The notes: generated by a model not told the origin, from the sequence alone. A stretch of 64,000 nucleotides of DNA from Nocardia anaemiae NBRC 100462 (GCF_001612725.1 NZ_BDAZ01000045.1:1-64000), one strand, 5' to 3'. Counted from the first letter of the stretch, positions 25,571 through 35,158 are shown. A program made the numbers and translations.

Positions 25571-26061
25571 ACCGCGCGATCGTGATCGGTGCGCTGATCC
25601 TCATCGTGCTGATCGAGCTCATCACCCTCGGCAAGGCCCGCGGCGCGTTGCTCATCGCCGCAGGAGTTCCGGTGGCGCTGGCCATGATTCAGCTCGTCTG
25701 GTCGTTGACCGGTCGATCGGCCTTGAAAACCGAGACCGGACCGGACGAGATCGACAACGGTCCGGCGGAGATGCTGCGGCACTGGCATGCCAGAGCGGAA
25801 ATGCTCGCCGATCGCGCGGACGGCACCCGAGCCGACTGGGATCGGCATCTGCGTCCGCTGCTGGCCAAGGAGTTCGAGTTGTCCACCGGCCTGCGGGTCG
25901 CCAAGAACCGCAAGGCGACCGAGGCCGCCGGAATTCTGCAATTCGGCCCCGAGCTGTGGCGCTGGGTCGATCCGGCCAACTCGGCGCTGCGGGATCAGAC
26001 GACTCCCGCACCGGGGCGGGCCGCGCTGGACGAAATCCTGCGCTGCTTGCAAAAGATGTAA
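25567..26061 (+). CDS. Hypothetical membrane protein of the MoxR operon
   Basis: 164 residues, with two close N-terminal hydrophobic segments (AIVIGALILIVLIELITLG and GALLIAAGVPVALAMIQLVWSL) and a soluble remainder rich in charged residues, HWHARAEMLADRADGTRADWDRHLRPLLAKEFELSTGLR. The last stretch resembles the cytoplasmic segment found in other proteins of MoxR loci, but I do not recognise a named family. ATG 25567 overlaps the upstream stop (ATGA). Confidence 0.8.
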   Translation: MNRAIVIGALILIVLIELITLGKARGALLIAAGVPVALAMIQLVWSLTGRSALKTETGPDEIDNGPAEMLRHWHARAEMLADRADGTRADWDRHLRPLLAKEFELSTGLRVAKNRKATEAAGILQFGPELWRWVDPANSALRDQTTPAPGRAALDEILRCLQKM

Positions 26062-26105
26062 TCGAGTCGTCGAGGAGAATGGTTTGAGCAAGTGCGAGTA
26101 GACAT

Positions 26106-27068
26106 ATGACGATGCCGATGGACACGACCATCCAGCGCAGCGAGGCGGTGCTCCGGGAACTGTCCCGGGTGATCGTCGGCAAGCGGGATGAGTTGCAGCT
26201 GATCATGATCGCCGTACTTGCGGGCGGTCACATTCTGATCGAGGATCTGCCCGGACTCGGCAAGACGCTCATCGCCAGGTCCTTCGCCGCCGCGCTCGGC
26301 CTGGAATTCACCCGCGTGCAATTCACGCCCGACCTGCTCCCCGCCGACCTGCTCGGCTCCACCATCTACGACATGTCATCGGGCCGCTTCAATTTCCGGC
26401 GCGGACCGGTGTTCACCAATGTGCTGCTGGCCGACGAGATCAACCGGACCCCACCGAAGACCCAGGCCGCACTGCTCGAGGCGATGGCCGAGGGCCAGGT
26501 CAGCATCGATGGCGAAACGTTCCAACTGCCACAGCCTTTCATCGTGCTCGCCACCGATAACCCGATCGAGTACGAGGGCACCTATCCGCTGCCGGAGGCG
26601 CAGCTGGACCGGTTCGCCATGCAGCTGCGGCTGGGCTATCTGTCCGAGAACGACGAACGCCAGATGATCCGCCGCCGTTTGGAGCGCGGTTCGGCGACGC
26701 CGCAGGTGGTGCAGGTGGTGGATGCGAACGGCCTGCTGGAGATGCGGCAGTCCGTCGAATTCGTCACGGTACATCCGGATGTGGTCAGCTATGTCGTCTC
26801 GCTGGCCGGTGCGACGCGTGCGCATCCGCAGGTCGAGGTTGGTGCGAGTCCGCGCGCCGAACTCGATCTGGTGCAGATGTCGCGGGCCCGTGCGCTGCTG
26901 CTCGGGCGCGACTATGTGATTCCCGAAGACGTCAAGGCGCTCGCGGTTCCGGCCATGGCACACCGCATCACCTTGCGGCCCGAGATGTGGGTGCGCCGGA
27001 TCCGCGGCGAAGACGTGATCACCGAATTGCTGCGCCGTCTGCCGGTTCCGCGCGCGTCGGTGACATGA
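26106..27068 (+). CDS. moxR: MoxR-family AAA+ ATPase
   Basis: AAA+ chaperone-like ATPase. 320 residues: Walker A DLPGLGKTLIARSFA, Walker B LLADEINRTPPKTQAALLEAMAEGQVS, sensor 1 VLATDNPIEYEGTYPLPEAQLDRF, and the C-terminal lid with DLVQMSRARALLLGRDYVIPEDVKALA. MoxR proteins usually work with the DUF58 protein encoded just downstream and assist assembly of envelope or VWA proteins. ATG 26106, or ATG 26112 two codons later. Confidence 0.93.
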   Translation: MTMPMDTTIQRSEAVLRELSRVIVGKRDELQLIMIAVLAGGHILIEDLPGLGKTLIARSFAAALGLEFTRVQFTPDLLPADLLGSTIYDMSSGRFNFRRGPVFTNVLLADEINRTPPKTQAALLEAMAEGQVSIDGETFQLPQPFIVLATDNPIEYEGTYPLPEAQLDRFAMQLRLGYLSENDERQMIRRRLERGSATPQVVQVVDANGLLEMRQSVEFVTVHPDVVSYVVSLAGATRAHPQVEVGASPRAELDLVQMSRARALLLGRDYVIPEDVKALAVPAMAHRITLRPEMWVRRIRGEDVITELLRRLPVPRASVT

Positions 27069-27084
27069 CCCGGCGGGAAAGGGC

Positions 27085-28461
27085 ATGACCCGGCCGGATG
27101 CCACCGCCCCCGTCATCCAGGGGATCGCGGCGGCCAATGCCGCCGCGGCGCGGCCGCCGACCAGGGACGAGCCGATGGCGGGCGGGGCAAGGCATCGGGA
27201 TATGAGCGCCGCCGTCGAGGCCGAATTGCATTGGCGTCCAGCGCCATTGGTGTTCATGCTGGCGGTGGGCGCGGCCGTGGCGCTGCTACTCGCGGTGGTG
27301 CTCGGGCGCTGGCAGTTGGTCGTCTTCGCGGCGCCGCTGCTCGGTGTGCTCGCCACCGCGCCGTGGCAGCAGTCCAGGACCCGCATCCAGGTGGACGGCG
27401 GCGGCACGCTGCGGTGTTTCGAGACCGAGGAGATCGTTACGACGATCGGCGCCTTCGTAGAATCGGGGCACGCGTTGCTTCGGTTGAAACCGGAGAAGTT
27501 CGCGGGACTCGGAATCGAGATCGAGGAGGCGATCGATTCCGGGACGGCGCCCGCCGGGTTGCGGTTGGCTCTGACGGCGGACCGCTGGGGTCGCTATCCG
27601 CTCTCGGTGCGGGTCACCGCGCTGAGCCCGGCGGGACTGTCCGTGGCCTCCGCGGTGCTGCCCGCGGGACAACTGTTCGTCTATCCGATCACCGATCCAC
27701 AGCGAATGAAGTTGCCCCGCACCGAACTTCCCGAACGGCTCGGCACCCATCTCACCCGCAAGCACGGTCCCGGTGTGGAGTACGCCGACATCCGCGCCTA
27801 CGCACCCGGTGATCAGCTGCGCATCGTGAACTGGCCGGTGAGCGCGCGGCGCGGGCGACTATATGTCACCGAGCGGCTGACCAACCGATCCGCGGATGTG
27901 GTTGTGCTGGTGGATACTTCGCAGCAGGCGCCGGGTCCGGCCACCGATTCGCTCGAGCTGTCGGTGCGCGGCGCGGCGCAGGTGGTGCAGTCGACCTTGC
28001 AGGCCGGTGACCGCACCGCGGTGGTCTGTCTCGGCCAGTCCCCGCGCTGGCTGCGGCCCGATATCGGGCGGCGGCAGTTCTATCGGATCGTGGATACCGT
28101 GCTGGATGTCGGCGATGAGCACATTCCGACCACCGGCACCTTGGCCCCGCACGCTGCCGTACCGCTCGGCGCGATCATCGTCGCCTTCTCCACACTGCTG
28201 GACACCCAGTTCGCGCTGGCATTGATCGATCTGCGCAAGCGTGGACATGTGGTCGTGGTCGTCGATGTCCTGCGCGGTACCCCCTTCCACGAACATCTCG
28301 ATCCGACCCTGGCTCGGATGTGGAATCTGGAGCGCGCCTCGATGTATCGGGATATGGGAACCGTCGGCGTCGATATCGTGGCCTGGACCGAGGGCGCCCG
28401 ACTGGATCAGGTCATGCGATTGATCCCCGATCATCGCCGAACCGTAAGGGTGCGCCGATGA
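27085..28461 (+). CDS. DUF58-domain membrane protein
   Basis: 458 residues. Two N-terminal membrane segments (about residues 54-90) precede a long soluble part; the DUF58 signature is GVEYADIRAYAPGDQLRIVNWPVSARRGRLYVTERLTNRSADVVVLVDTS, with a VWA-like fold and metal-site remnant VVLVDTSQQ. MoxR ATPases bind partners of this type. The first ~50 residues are Ala/Pro/Arg-rich, and a later start at ATG 27175 is possible. The downstream gene overlaps by four bases. Confidence 0.9.
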   Translation: MTRPDATAPVIQGIAAANAAAARPPTRDEPMAGGARHRDMSAAVEAELHWRPAPLVFMLAVGAAVALLLAVVLGRWQLVVFAAPLLGVLATAPWQQSRTRIQVDGGGTLRCFETEEIVTTIGAFVESGHALLRLKPEKFAGLGIEIEEAIDSGTAPAGLRLALTADRWGRYPLSVRVTALSPAGLSVASAVLPAGQLFVYPITDPQRMKLPRTELPERLGTHLTRKHGPGVEYADIRAYAPGDQLRIVNWPVSARRGRLYVTERLTNRSADVVVLVDTSQQAPGPATDSLELSVRGAAQVVQSTLQAGDRTAVVCLGQSPRWLRPDIGRRQFYRIVDTVLDVGDEHIPTTGTLAPHAAVPLGAIIVAFSTLLDTQFALALIDLRKRGHVVVVVDVLRGTPFHEHLDPTLARMWNLERASMYRDMGTVGVDIVAWTEGARLDQVMRLIPDHRRTVRVRR

Positions 28462-28904
28462 TTCGATTCCTCGCCATTCTGTCCGGGGTCCTACTGGTGA
28501 CCTCGGTGACGTTGATGACGCCATGGGCGGGTCTTCCGGCGGTGGCACTGGTGGTGGCGGGCTGGTGGTTCCGACTGCCCGCGGTCGGTGCGGTGCTCCT
28601 CGCGATCGGGGTGCTCGCCGCAGCCGACACCGGTGTACTCGCCGCTGCCGCAACAGGTTTGGTGGCCACGGCCTATCTGCTGAATACCGCGACCGTGTCC
28701 GCGCCGGTTGGAGTCGTGCCGACCACGGTGCCCTCCGTCATCGGTGCGGTGGCCTTCGCCGCGGTGGCCGTCGGCGCGGCACTGCTCCCATTGCGCTTGG
28801 CATGGGTCCCGATCGCCGCCCCCATCCTGATAACCCTGCTATACGCCCTGATAATCCAGGGCATAGCAACCAAACGTCCCCGCAACACGGCGGCACCCAG
28901 CTGA
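28458..28904 (+). CDS. Hypothetical polytopic membrane protein ending the MoxR operon
   Basis: 148 residues, nearly all hydrophobic with about five membrane segments (for example AILSGVLLVTSVTLMTPWAGLPAVALVVAGWWF and PSVIGAVAFAAVAVGAALLPL), and a short basic tail ATKRPRNTAAPS. ATG 28458 overlaps the DUF58 stop (ATGA). No family recognised; position suggests a membrane partner of the MoxR/DUF58 system. Confidence 0.78.
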   Translation: MIRFLAILSGVLLVTSVTLMTPWAGLPAVALVVAGWWFRLPAVGAVLLAIGVLAAADTGVLAAAATGLVATAYLLNTATVSAPVGVVPTTVPSVIGAVAFAAVAVGAALLPLRLAWVPIAAPILITLLYALIIQGIATKRPRNTAAPS

Positions 28905-28937
28905 GGCCATGCCGCATGGTGATCAAATGTCCAGCGC

Positions 28938-29798
28938 TCAGGTGTGGCGCAGGATGACGTCCGCGAGGACGGGGGCGTCGGCGCGGTCGGCGACGGTGGC
29001 GCTGATGGTGAGCTCGCCGTCGGTGCGCCAGATTCGGGTGCGGATGGTTTCGCCGGGGTAGAGGACACCGGCGAAGCGGGCGCGGAAGCCGGTGACGCGG
29101 CTCGCATCCGAATCGAGCACGGTGTCGGTGGCGGTTTTGCAGACGATGCCGTAGGTGCACAGGCCGTGCAGGATGGGGTCGGGGAAGCCTGCGGCGCGGG
29201 CGAATTCGGGATCCGAGTGCAGCGGGTTGCGGTCGCCGCACATGCGGTACAGCAGGGCCTGCTGGGGGAGGGTGGGCGTGGTGACGTCGAAATCCGGTGC
29301 GCGGTCGGGGAGTTCGGCCTTGGTGCTCGGGCCGCGTTCGCCGCCGAAGCCGCCCTCACCCTTGGCGAAGATGGATGAGCGTGCGGTCCAGAGCGGTGCG
29401 CCGTCGGAACCGGTGATCGCATGTTCCTGCACGACGACGGCGGCGGAGCCTTTATCCCAGAGTTCGGTGATGCGCCTGGTGATGGTCGCCTTGCCCGCGG
29501 CCGGAATCGGGCGGTGCACTTCGATCTCCTGGTGGCCGTGCACGACCTTCGCCAGATCGATATCTATGCCGGGGAACCGCACCTTCGGCGGCTCGGTTTC
29601 GTGGAAGGTGGGCGCCACGGTCGCGAAGGTCGGCAGCACCTGCGGGTCGCGGTCGTCGACGTAGCGTAGTTCGGCCGGATCGGTCCAGCGTGTGCCCGCC
29701 CCGAGGCCCAAGTGGTACAGCTGCACTTCGGACGGCGTCCAGGTGAACTCCCCGCTCGGGAGTTCCGCGCCGAGTGCGATTTTCGGGTCGATGGGCAT
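28938..29798 (-). CDS. hsd4B: Hsd4B-like MaoC enoyl-CoA hydratase of sterol degradation
   Basis: 286 residues, the length of the mycobacterial protein encoded next to kstD. Double hot-dog MaoC hydratase: the N-terminal half has HLGLGAGTRWTDPAELRYVDDRDPQVLPTF, the C-terminal half has LYRMCGDRNPLHSDPEFARAAGFPDPILHGLCTYG with the Asp-His hydratase motif. It should hydrate a 24-carbon sterol enoyl-CoA during side-chain beta-oxidation. AAGGAG lies nine bases before ATG 29798. Second gene after kstD, 129 bases apart. Confidence 0.9.
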   Translation of the reverse strand: MPIDPKIALGAELPSGEFTWTPSEVQLYHLGLGAGTRWTDPAELRYVDDRDPQVLPTFATVAPTFHETEPPKVRFPGIDIDLAKVVHGHQEIEVHRPIPAAGKATITRRITELWDKGSAAVVVQEHAITGSDGAPLWTARSSIFAKGEGGFGGERGPSTKAELPDRAPDFDVTTPTLPQQALLYRMCGDRNPLHSDPEFARAAGFPDPILHGLCTYGIVCKTATDTVLDSDASRVTGFRARFAGVLYPGETIRTRIWRTDGELTISATVADRADAPVLADVILRHT

Positions 29799-29927
29799 CG
29801 AGTTCTCCTTGTGAATGCTTGTGGAGGATCCGAGGCCGTTGTGGCGATTGCCTCGGATCGATCGTGCGGCGGCCGGGTCGCGGCGGGCAAGGTGGCGTCC
29901 GCTCGGTGGGACGCCACCCCGCCTCGC

Positions 29928-31643
29928 CTATGCCTCGGCGGAGGCCTTGGCCGACTGCTGCTTCTTGCGTTCGGCGATATCGAGCACCGCCAGGTAACCG
30001 AAGGTGATCGCGGGGCCGATGGTCGCGCCGGGGCCCGCGTAGGTGTGACCCATCACCGGGGTCGCGCTATTGCCGGAGGCGTACAGGCCCTCGATCACGC
30101 TGCCGTCCTCGCGCAGCACCCGCCCGGCGGTATCGGCGACCAGACCGCCCTTGGTGCCGAGGTCGCCCGGCACGATCTTGGCGGCGTAGAACGGGCCATG
30201 TACCAGACCGGCCAGGCATGGGTTGGGCTTGACGGTCGGGTCGCCGTAGTACCGGTCGTAGTGGCTGTTGCCGCGGCCGAAATCCTCGTCCTTACCGGTC
30301 TCGGCGAACGTGTTGAACCGCTCGACGGTCGCGGTCAGATTCTCGGCGGGCACGCCGATCTTGTCGGCCAGTTCGGTGAGGCTATCGGCCTTGACAATCA
30401 GGTCGTTTTCCATCCAGCGGGACGGAAACCGCTGACCAGGCTGCAATCCGGCGAAGATGTAGCGGTTCCGGTAGCGCTGGTCGAACACCAGCCATGCCGG
30501 GATGTTCTCGCCCGGACCCGCACCCTGCCCGTATTCGCCGCCGTACATGGTGTGCACCGCCTCGACGTAAGGAGCGGACTCATTTCCGAATCGCTTACCG
30601 TCGGCGTTGACCATGATGGTGCCGGGCAGATTCCGCTCGGCCAGCGCGAACCACGGCCTGCCGCCCTTGAAGATGGTCGGCCCCCACCAGGCGTCCTCCA
30701 TGAAGTCGACCGCGCCGCCGACTTCCATCCCGGCGTTGATGCCGTCGCCGGTATTGGCGGCGGCGCCGGTGGTCCACTCGGTGGTGATGGGCTGGCGCTG
30801 GTATTTGGTGCGCATCTCGGCGTTGTGCTCGAAGCCGCCGCTGGCGAGCACCACACCGTATTTTGCGGTGAACCGCACGGTCTCGCCGTTGTGCTCGGCC
30901 TCGACACCGGTGACCACGCCGTTGTCCACAATGAGCTTGGTCAGCGGAGTATTCAGCAGCAGCGGCACATTCGCGTCCATGAGCCCCTTGCGCATGGCGG
31001 CGATAATCGCCTGGCCCATGCCGAGGATGTGCTTGCCGGTCCACTTGGCGAAGTAGGTGCGCGCGCCCACTCGCATGGCCCGCATGATGCCCTTGGGATG
31101 GCGACGGATCAGGTTGAGCCGGACGAAGTCGGCCTGCATGACGACCACATTGAGCGGTGCCTTGGCATACGGCGGCTCCAGGTTGAACCGCTCCTCGCCG
31201 AGGATCTTGGCGTTGAACGGCGCGGGTTCGCACGAGCGGCCCTGGCCGAGTCCGCCGGGGGCTTCCGGGTAGTAATCGGAGTAGCCGGGCACCCACTTCA
31301 TCTTCAGCGGGGTGTGGTCGAGGACGAAGTCGAACGCCTCCGCACCACGGTCGATGTAGGTGTCGATCCGGTCCTTCGGGACCACGTCGCCGATGATGCT
31401 GTGCAGGTAGGTGCGGGCGTCCTCGCGGTCATCGGGACGGCCGGAGGCTTTGAGCGCCTTGTTGCCGGGGATCCACACGCCTCCACCGGAGCGTGCGGTC
31501 GACCCGCCGTAGTGCGCGGCTTTCTCAATGATCACCGCGCTCAGGCCGTGGTGGGCTGCGGCGAGGGCGGCGGTCATCCCGGCAGCACCGCTGCCGACCA
31601 CCACCACGTCGTAGCTGTGCGGATCGTTAACCGGATCAGTCAT
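29928..31643 (-). CDS. kstD: 3-ketosteroid delta1-dehydrogenase
   Basis: FAD enzyme that introduces the 1,2 double bond in 3-ketosteroids, which with 9-alpha hydroxylation opens ring B. 571 residues; the Rossmann FAD site is YDVVVVGSGAAGMTAALAAAHHGLSAVIIEKA (residues 10-41), followed by GGSTARSGGGVWIPGN, and the C-terminal GNSATPVMGHTYAGPGATIGPAITFGYLA holds the catalytic Tyr-Gly region. ATG 31643 is two bases from the KstR box at 31645-31658, and TATAAC overlapping that box would give a very short or absent leader. The frame continuing upstream is antisense to the next gene and rejected. Confidence 0.94.
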   Translation of the reverse strand: MTDPVNDPHSYDVVVVGSGAAGMTAALAAAHHGLSAVIIEKAAHYGGSTARSGGGVWIPGNKALKASGRPDDREDARTYLHSIIGDVVPKDRIDTYIDRGAEAFDFVLDHTPLKMKWVPGYSDYYPEAPGGLGQGRSCEPAPFNAKILGEERFNLEPPYAKAPLNVVVMQADFVRLNLIRRHPKGIMRAMRVGARTYFAKWTGKHILGMGQAIIAAMRKGLMDANVPLLLNTPLTKLIVDNGVVTGVEAEHNGETVRFTAKYGVVLASGGFEHNAEMRTKYQRQPITTEWTTGAAANTGDGINAGMEVGGAVDFMEDAWWGPTIFKGGRPWFALAERNLPGTIMVNADGKRFGNESAPYVEAVHTMYGGEYGQGAGPGENIPAWLVFDQRYRNRYIFAGLQPGQRFPSRWMENDLIVKADSLTELADKIGVPAENLTATVERFNTFAETGKDEDFGRGNSHYDRYYGDPTVKPNPCLAGLVHGPFYAAKIVPGDLGTKGGLVADTAGRVLREDGSVIEGLYASGNSATPVMGHTYAGPGATIGPAITFGYLAVLDIAERKKQQSAKASAEA

Positions 31644-31644
31644 G

Positions 31645-31658
31645 TAGAACACGTTATA
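31645..31658. promoter_or_regulatory. KstR box between kstD and the KstD-like gene
   Basis: TAGAACACGTTATA fits TnnAACnnGTTnnA. It abuts the kstD ATG and covers its likely -10, so binding would block kstD directly; it also sits 100 bases before the plus-strand operon at 31758. Confidence 0.9.
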
Positions 31659-31757
31659 GAATGGGACCGCATTTGGTCTATGTTGAGTGGCAGAAGACGC
31701 GCTCGACGTTCCATTCGTCGAGAAAACTTGTTTCAGTTTCTGACCGGAGTGATGTAC

Positions 31758-33434
31758 ATGGGCGGTGTTGTTTCGAGCGACCAGCGAGCAATCGCCAGCG
31801 GCGATTGGGACCTGACCGCCGACGTGGTCGTCGTAGGCTACGGCGCGGCGGGGGCCGCGGCCGCGCTGGAAGCGACCGATGCGGGTGCGCAGGTGCTGGT
31901 GCTGGAGCGTTTCGCCGGAGGCGGGGCGTCGGCGTTGTCCGGTGGCATCATCTACGCGGGCGGCGGTACCTCGGTACAGCACGAGGCCGGGGTGCACGAT
32001 ACGCCCGAGCAGATGCTGGCCTATCTGGAGCGTGAGGTCGGCACGGCGGTCACGCCCGAGACACTGCGGCGGTTCGTGGCCGAGAGTCCGGCGATGATCG
32101 AATGGCTGAAGGGGCACGGGGTGCCGTTCGAGGCGTCGCTGTGTCCGTACAAGACCTCGTATCCGAATGACAGCTACTACCTCTACTACTCCGGTAGTGA
32201 GGTCTCCGGTTACGGTCGCGAGGTCGCCACGCCCGCGCAGCGCGGACATCGGGTCAAGGGCAAGGGCACGTCCGGGAAGAAGCTCACCGGGCCGCTCGCA
32301 GCTTCGGCGTCGCGACGCGGGGTTCGCGTCGAAACCCTCACGCAGGCAACGCGATTGATCACCGATGACAACGGCACCGTGACCGGCGTCGAATGTGAGT
32401 CACTACGCGACGCACCCGGGCGGGTCCGGGATCGCTACACCCGGTTGGCGAAAATCGCGGCGAAGCCCGGCATCTACTATCCGCCGCTGCGCAAGGCGAT
32501 GGAGCGTCAGCTCGCGAAGCTGGATCGCCGTTACGGCACCAGGATTCGGATTCAGGCCCGTCGCGGTGTGGTGCTCAGCGCGGGCGGATTCATCGCGAAT
32601 CGGGAGATGCTGCGCGAGTACGGGCCGCAATACCGCGGCGGACTCGCGCTCGGCACCACCGGTGATGACGGCAGCGGCATTCGGATGGCCGAGCAGGTCG
32701 GTGCGGCGACGGATCGGATGGGCAATATTTCGGCATGGCGATTCATCTTGCCGCCCAGTGCTTTTACCGGTTCAGTGCTCGTCGATGCGGACGGACGCCG
32801 GGTTATCGATGAGACTCGCTACGGTGCGGCGGTCGGCCACGCGCTGATCACCGAACACGGCGGCAAGGGTTGGCTGCTCGCCGACGACGAGCTCATGCGC
32901 ACCGCGATCTCGCAGATTCGGACCCAGTCGGCCTGGTTCCAGCGCGGACAGTTCGAAGCCATGCGGCGCAACGCCGTGCGTGGCGAAACTCTGGATGCCG
33001 TCGCGGCTAAGGCCGGTATCAATGCCGACGGGTTGCGTGCCACCGTCGCTGAGCACAATGCCGCCATCGCGAGCGGTGCGCCCGATCCGGTCGGCAAGCC
33101 CGCCGAATTCACCAAAACGGTGGGAGCCGGGCCGTTCTGGTTGTTGGATGTGGGTATCAAACCGAGCGTTGTCAATCCGTGCCCGATGCTCACCCTCGGC
33201 GGTGTCGTCGTAGATGAGCACACCGGAGCGGTGAAATCCGCTGCCGGAACCGATATTCCCGGCCTGTACGCGGCCGGTCGGACGGCGGTCGGCATCTGCT
33301 CGGACTCCTATGTCAGTGGATTGTCCCTGGCCGACTGCATTTTCTCCGGTCGGCGTGCGGGCAGATTCGCGGCAGGCGCCGAAGTGCTTTCGCGGGCAGC
33401 GGTGCCCGAAGCGACAACAGTGGAAGGAAACTAG
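31758..33434 (+). CDS. KstD-like FAD-dependent oxidoreductase
   Basis: 558 residues of the fumarate-reductase/KstD flavoprotein family: FAD site ADVVVVGYGAAGAAAALEATDAGAQVLVLERF and GGGASALSGGIIYAGGG near the start, GVVLSAGGFIANREMLREYGPQYRGG in the middle, and GLYAAGRTAVGICSDSYVSGLSLADCIFSGRRAGR at the end. That end lacks the YAGPGATIG motif of true KstD, so it may act on another sterol bond. ATG 31758 follows GGAG at 31746; GTG 31749 and ATG 31752 are alternatives, and the very long frame upstream is antisense to kstD. It leads hsaE-hsaG-hsaF, so a sterol role is inferred from context. Confidence 0.82.
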   Translation: MGGVVSSDQRAIASGDWDLTADVVVVGYGAAGAAAALEATDAGAQVLVLERFAGGGASALSGGIIYAGGGTSVQHEAGVHDTPEQMLAYLEREVGTAVTPETLRRFVAESPAMIEWLKGHGVPFEASLCPYKTSYPNDSYYLYYSGSEVSGYGREVATPAQRGHRVKGKGTSGKKLTGPLAASASRRGVRVETLTQATRLITDDNGTVTGVECESLRDAPGRVRDRYTRLAKIAAKPGIYYPPLRKAMERQLAKLDRRYGTRIRIQARRGVVLSAGGFIANREMLREYGPQYRGGLALGTTGDDGSGIRMAEQVGAATDRMGNISAWRFILPPSAFTGSVLVDADGRRVIDETRYGAAVGHALITEHGGKGWLLADDELMRTAISQIRTQSAWFQRGQFEAMRRNAVRGETLDAVAAKAGINADGLRATVAEHNAAIASGAPDPVGKPAEFTKTVGAGPFWLLDVGIKPSVVNPCPMLTLGGVVVDEHTGAVKSAAGTDIPGLYAAGRTAVGICSDSYVSGLSLADCIFSGRRAGRFAAGAEVLSRAAVPEATTVEGN

Positions 33435-33435
33435 C

Positions 33436-34221
33436 GTGCTGTCCGACCCGGTACGAATCGAATTGGCCGATGAACTCGAGGCCGCCGAACGCGATCGGGT
33501 CGGCATCGACCCGCTCATCGCCATGCATCCCGATATCGATGTCGTCGACGCCTACGAGATCCAGCTGATCAATATTCGGCGCAAACTCGATAACGGCGCG
33601 AAGGTGGTCGGGCACAAGGTCGGACTTTCGTCGCTGGCCATGCAGCAGATGATGGGGGTCGACGAACCCGATTACGGTCATCTGCTCGCGGATATGGAGG
33701 TCTTCGAGGATGTTCCGGTCGAGACCTCGCGCTATCTGATTCCGCGCGTCGAGGTCGAGGTCGGCTTCGTGCTCGGCGCGGATCTGCCCGGCGCGGAATG
33801 CACCGAGGCCGATGTGCTCGCCGCGACGGTCGCCTACGCGCCGTCCATCGAGCTGATCGATTCGCGGATCAAGGATTGGAAGATCGGGCTGGCCGACACC
33901 ATTTCCGATAACGCGTCATCGGCCGGTTTCGTGCTCGGTGCGGCGCGGGTCGCACCGAAAGACCTGGATATCAAGGCCATCGACGCCGTACTCACCCGCA
34001 ATGGCGAGGTGGTCGCCGAGGGGCGCAGCGATGCGGTGCTCGGCGATCCGGTGATCGCGGTGGCCTGGTTGGCCCGCAAGGTCGCCAGTTTCGGGGTGCG
34101 GTTGAAGGCGGGCGACATTGTGCTGCCCGGTTCCTGCACCCGCGCCATCGATGCCCGCGCGGGTGATTCGTTCCATGCCGAGTTCGCCGGACTCGGTTCT
34201 GTCCGTTTGCAATTCAAATAG
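33436..34221 (+). CDS. hsaE: HsaE, 2-hydroxypenta-2,4-dienoate hydratase
   Basis: Hydrates the dienoate released from sterol rings C/D (2-hydroxyhexa-2,4-dienoate) to 4-hydroxy-2-oxo acid. 261 residues of the FAH-like hydratase family: VVGHKVGLSSLAMQQMMGVDEPDYGHLLADM, RVEVEVGFVLG with acidic metal ligands, and GDIVLPGSCTRAIDARAGDSFHAEFAGLGSV. GTG 33436 follows GGAAGGAAA directly after the upstream stop; the longer frame runs into the flavoprotein gene. Followed by hsaG and hsaF. Confidence 0.93.
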   Translation: MLSDPVRIELADELEAAERDRVGIDPLIAMHPDIDVVDAYEIQLINIRRKLDNGAKVVGHKVGLSSLAMQQMMGVDEPDYGHLLADMEVFEDVPVETSRYLIPRVEVEVGFVLGADLPGAECTEADVLAATVAYAPSIELIDSRIKDWKIGLADTISDNASSAGFVLGAARVAPKDLDIKAIDAVLTRNGEVVAEGRSDAVLGDPVIAVAWLARKVASFGVRLKAGDIVLPGSCTRAIDARAGDSFHAEFAGLGSVRLQFK

Positions 34222-34231
34222 GAGGCTTGCC

Positions 34232-35146
34232 GTGTCCGAAACGGGGACCGTCACCGCCGCGATCGTCGGATCCGGCAATATCAGCACCGATCTGCTGTAC
34301 AAACTGCTGCGCTCGACCACGGTGCAACCGAAGTGGATGATCGGAATCGACCCGGAGAGCGAGGGTTTGAAGCGCGCCCGCGGGCTCGGGCTGGAAACCT
34401 CGCACGAGGGCGTGGACTGGTTGCTCGCGCAGTCGGAATTGCCGGATCTGGTATTCGAGGCGACCTCGGCATATGTGCATCGGGCGGCCGCGCCGAAGTA
34501 CGCCGAGGCCGGAATTCGCGCGGTCGATCTCACCCCCGCCGCAGTCGGGCCCGCCGTGGTGCCGCCGGTGAATCTGGTCGGGGCGAATCTCGATGCGCCG
34601 AATGTCAATATGATCACCTGCGGTGGTCAGGCCACCATTCCGATCGTCGCGGCGGTATCGCGGGTGGTGCCGGTGGCCTACGCCGAAATCGTCGCCTCGG
34701 TATCGTCGGTGTCCGCCGGACCGGGCACCCGCGCCAATATCGATGAATTCACCAAGACCACCTCGCGTGGTGTGGAAACCATCGGCGGCGCGCAGCGCGG
34801 CAAGGCCATCATCATTCTGAACCCGGCCGAACCGCCGATGATCATGCGCGACACCATCTTCTGCGCGATTCCCGAGGATGCCGATACCGATGCGATCGCC
34901 GATTCCATCCACCGGATGGTCGCCGATATCCAGAAGTACGTGCCCGGCTACCGGCTGCTGAACGACCCGCAATTCGACCCGCCGTCGGTGGTTTCCGGTG
35001 GGATGGCGAAGGTTTCGGTCTTCGTCGAGGTCGAAGGCGCGGGCGATTTCCTGCCGCCGTACGCGGGCAACCTCGACATCATGACCGCGGCCGCCACCCA
35101 GGTCGGCGAGGTCATGGCACAGCAGATTCTGTCGGCCCGGGTGTAA
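34232..35146 (+). CDS. hsaG: HsaG, acylating aldehyde dehydrogenase
   Basis: Converts the propanal or acetaldehyde from HsaF into acyl-CoA with NAD. 304 residues: N-terminal NAD fold TVTAAIVGSGNISTDLLYKLLRS and the catalytic Cys in VNMITCGGQATIPIV. It forms a channelling complex with HsaF. AGGAGG lies shortly before GTG 34232; the frame open further upstream overlaps hsaE and is not used. Confidence 0.94.
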   Translation: MSETGTVTAAIVGSGNISTDLLYKLLRSTTVQPKWMIGIDPESEGLKRARGLGLETSHEGVDWLLAQSELPDLVFEATSAYVHRAAAPKYAEAGIRAVDLTPAAVGPAVVPPVNLVGANLDAPNVNMITCGGQATIPIVAAVSRVVPVAYAEIVASVSSVSAGPGTRANIDEFTKTTSRGVETIGGAQRGKAIIILNPAEPPMIMRDTIFCAIPEDADTDAIADSIHRMVADIQKYVPGYRLLNDPQFDPPSVVSGGMAKVSVFVEVEGAGDFLPPYAGNLDIMTAAATQVGEVMAQQILSARV

Positions 35147-35158
35147 AGGAGCTCAACC

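Noticed and set aside
29712..33434. 1240-residue open frame on the plus strand
   Set aside because: The first 680 codons are antisense to hsd4B and kstD; only the flavoprotein part from 31758 is supported.
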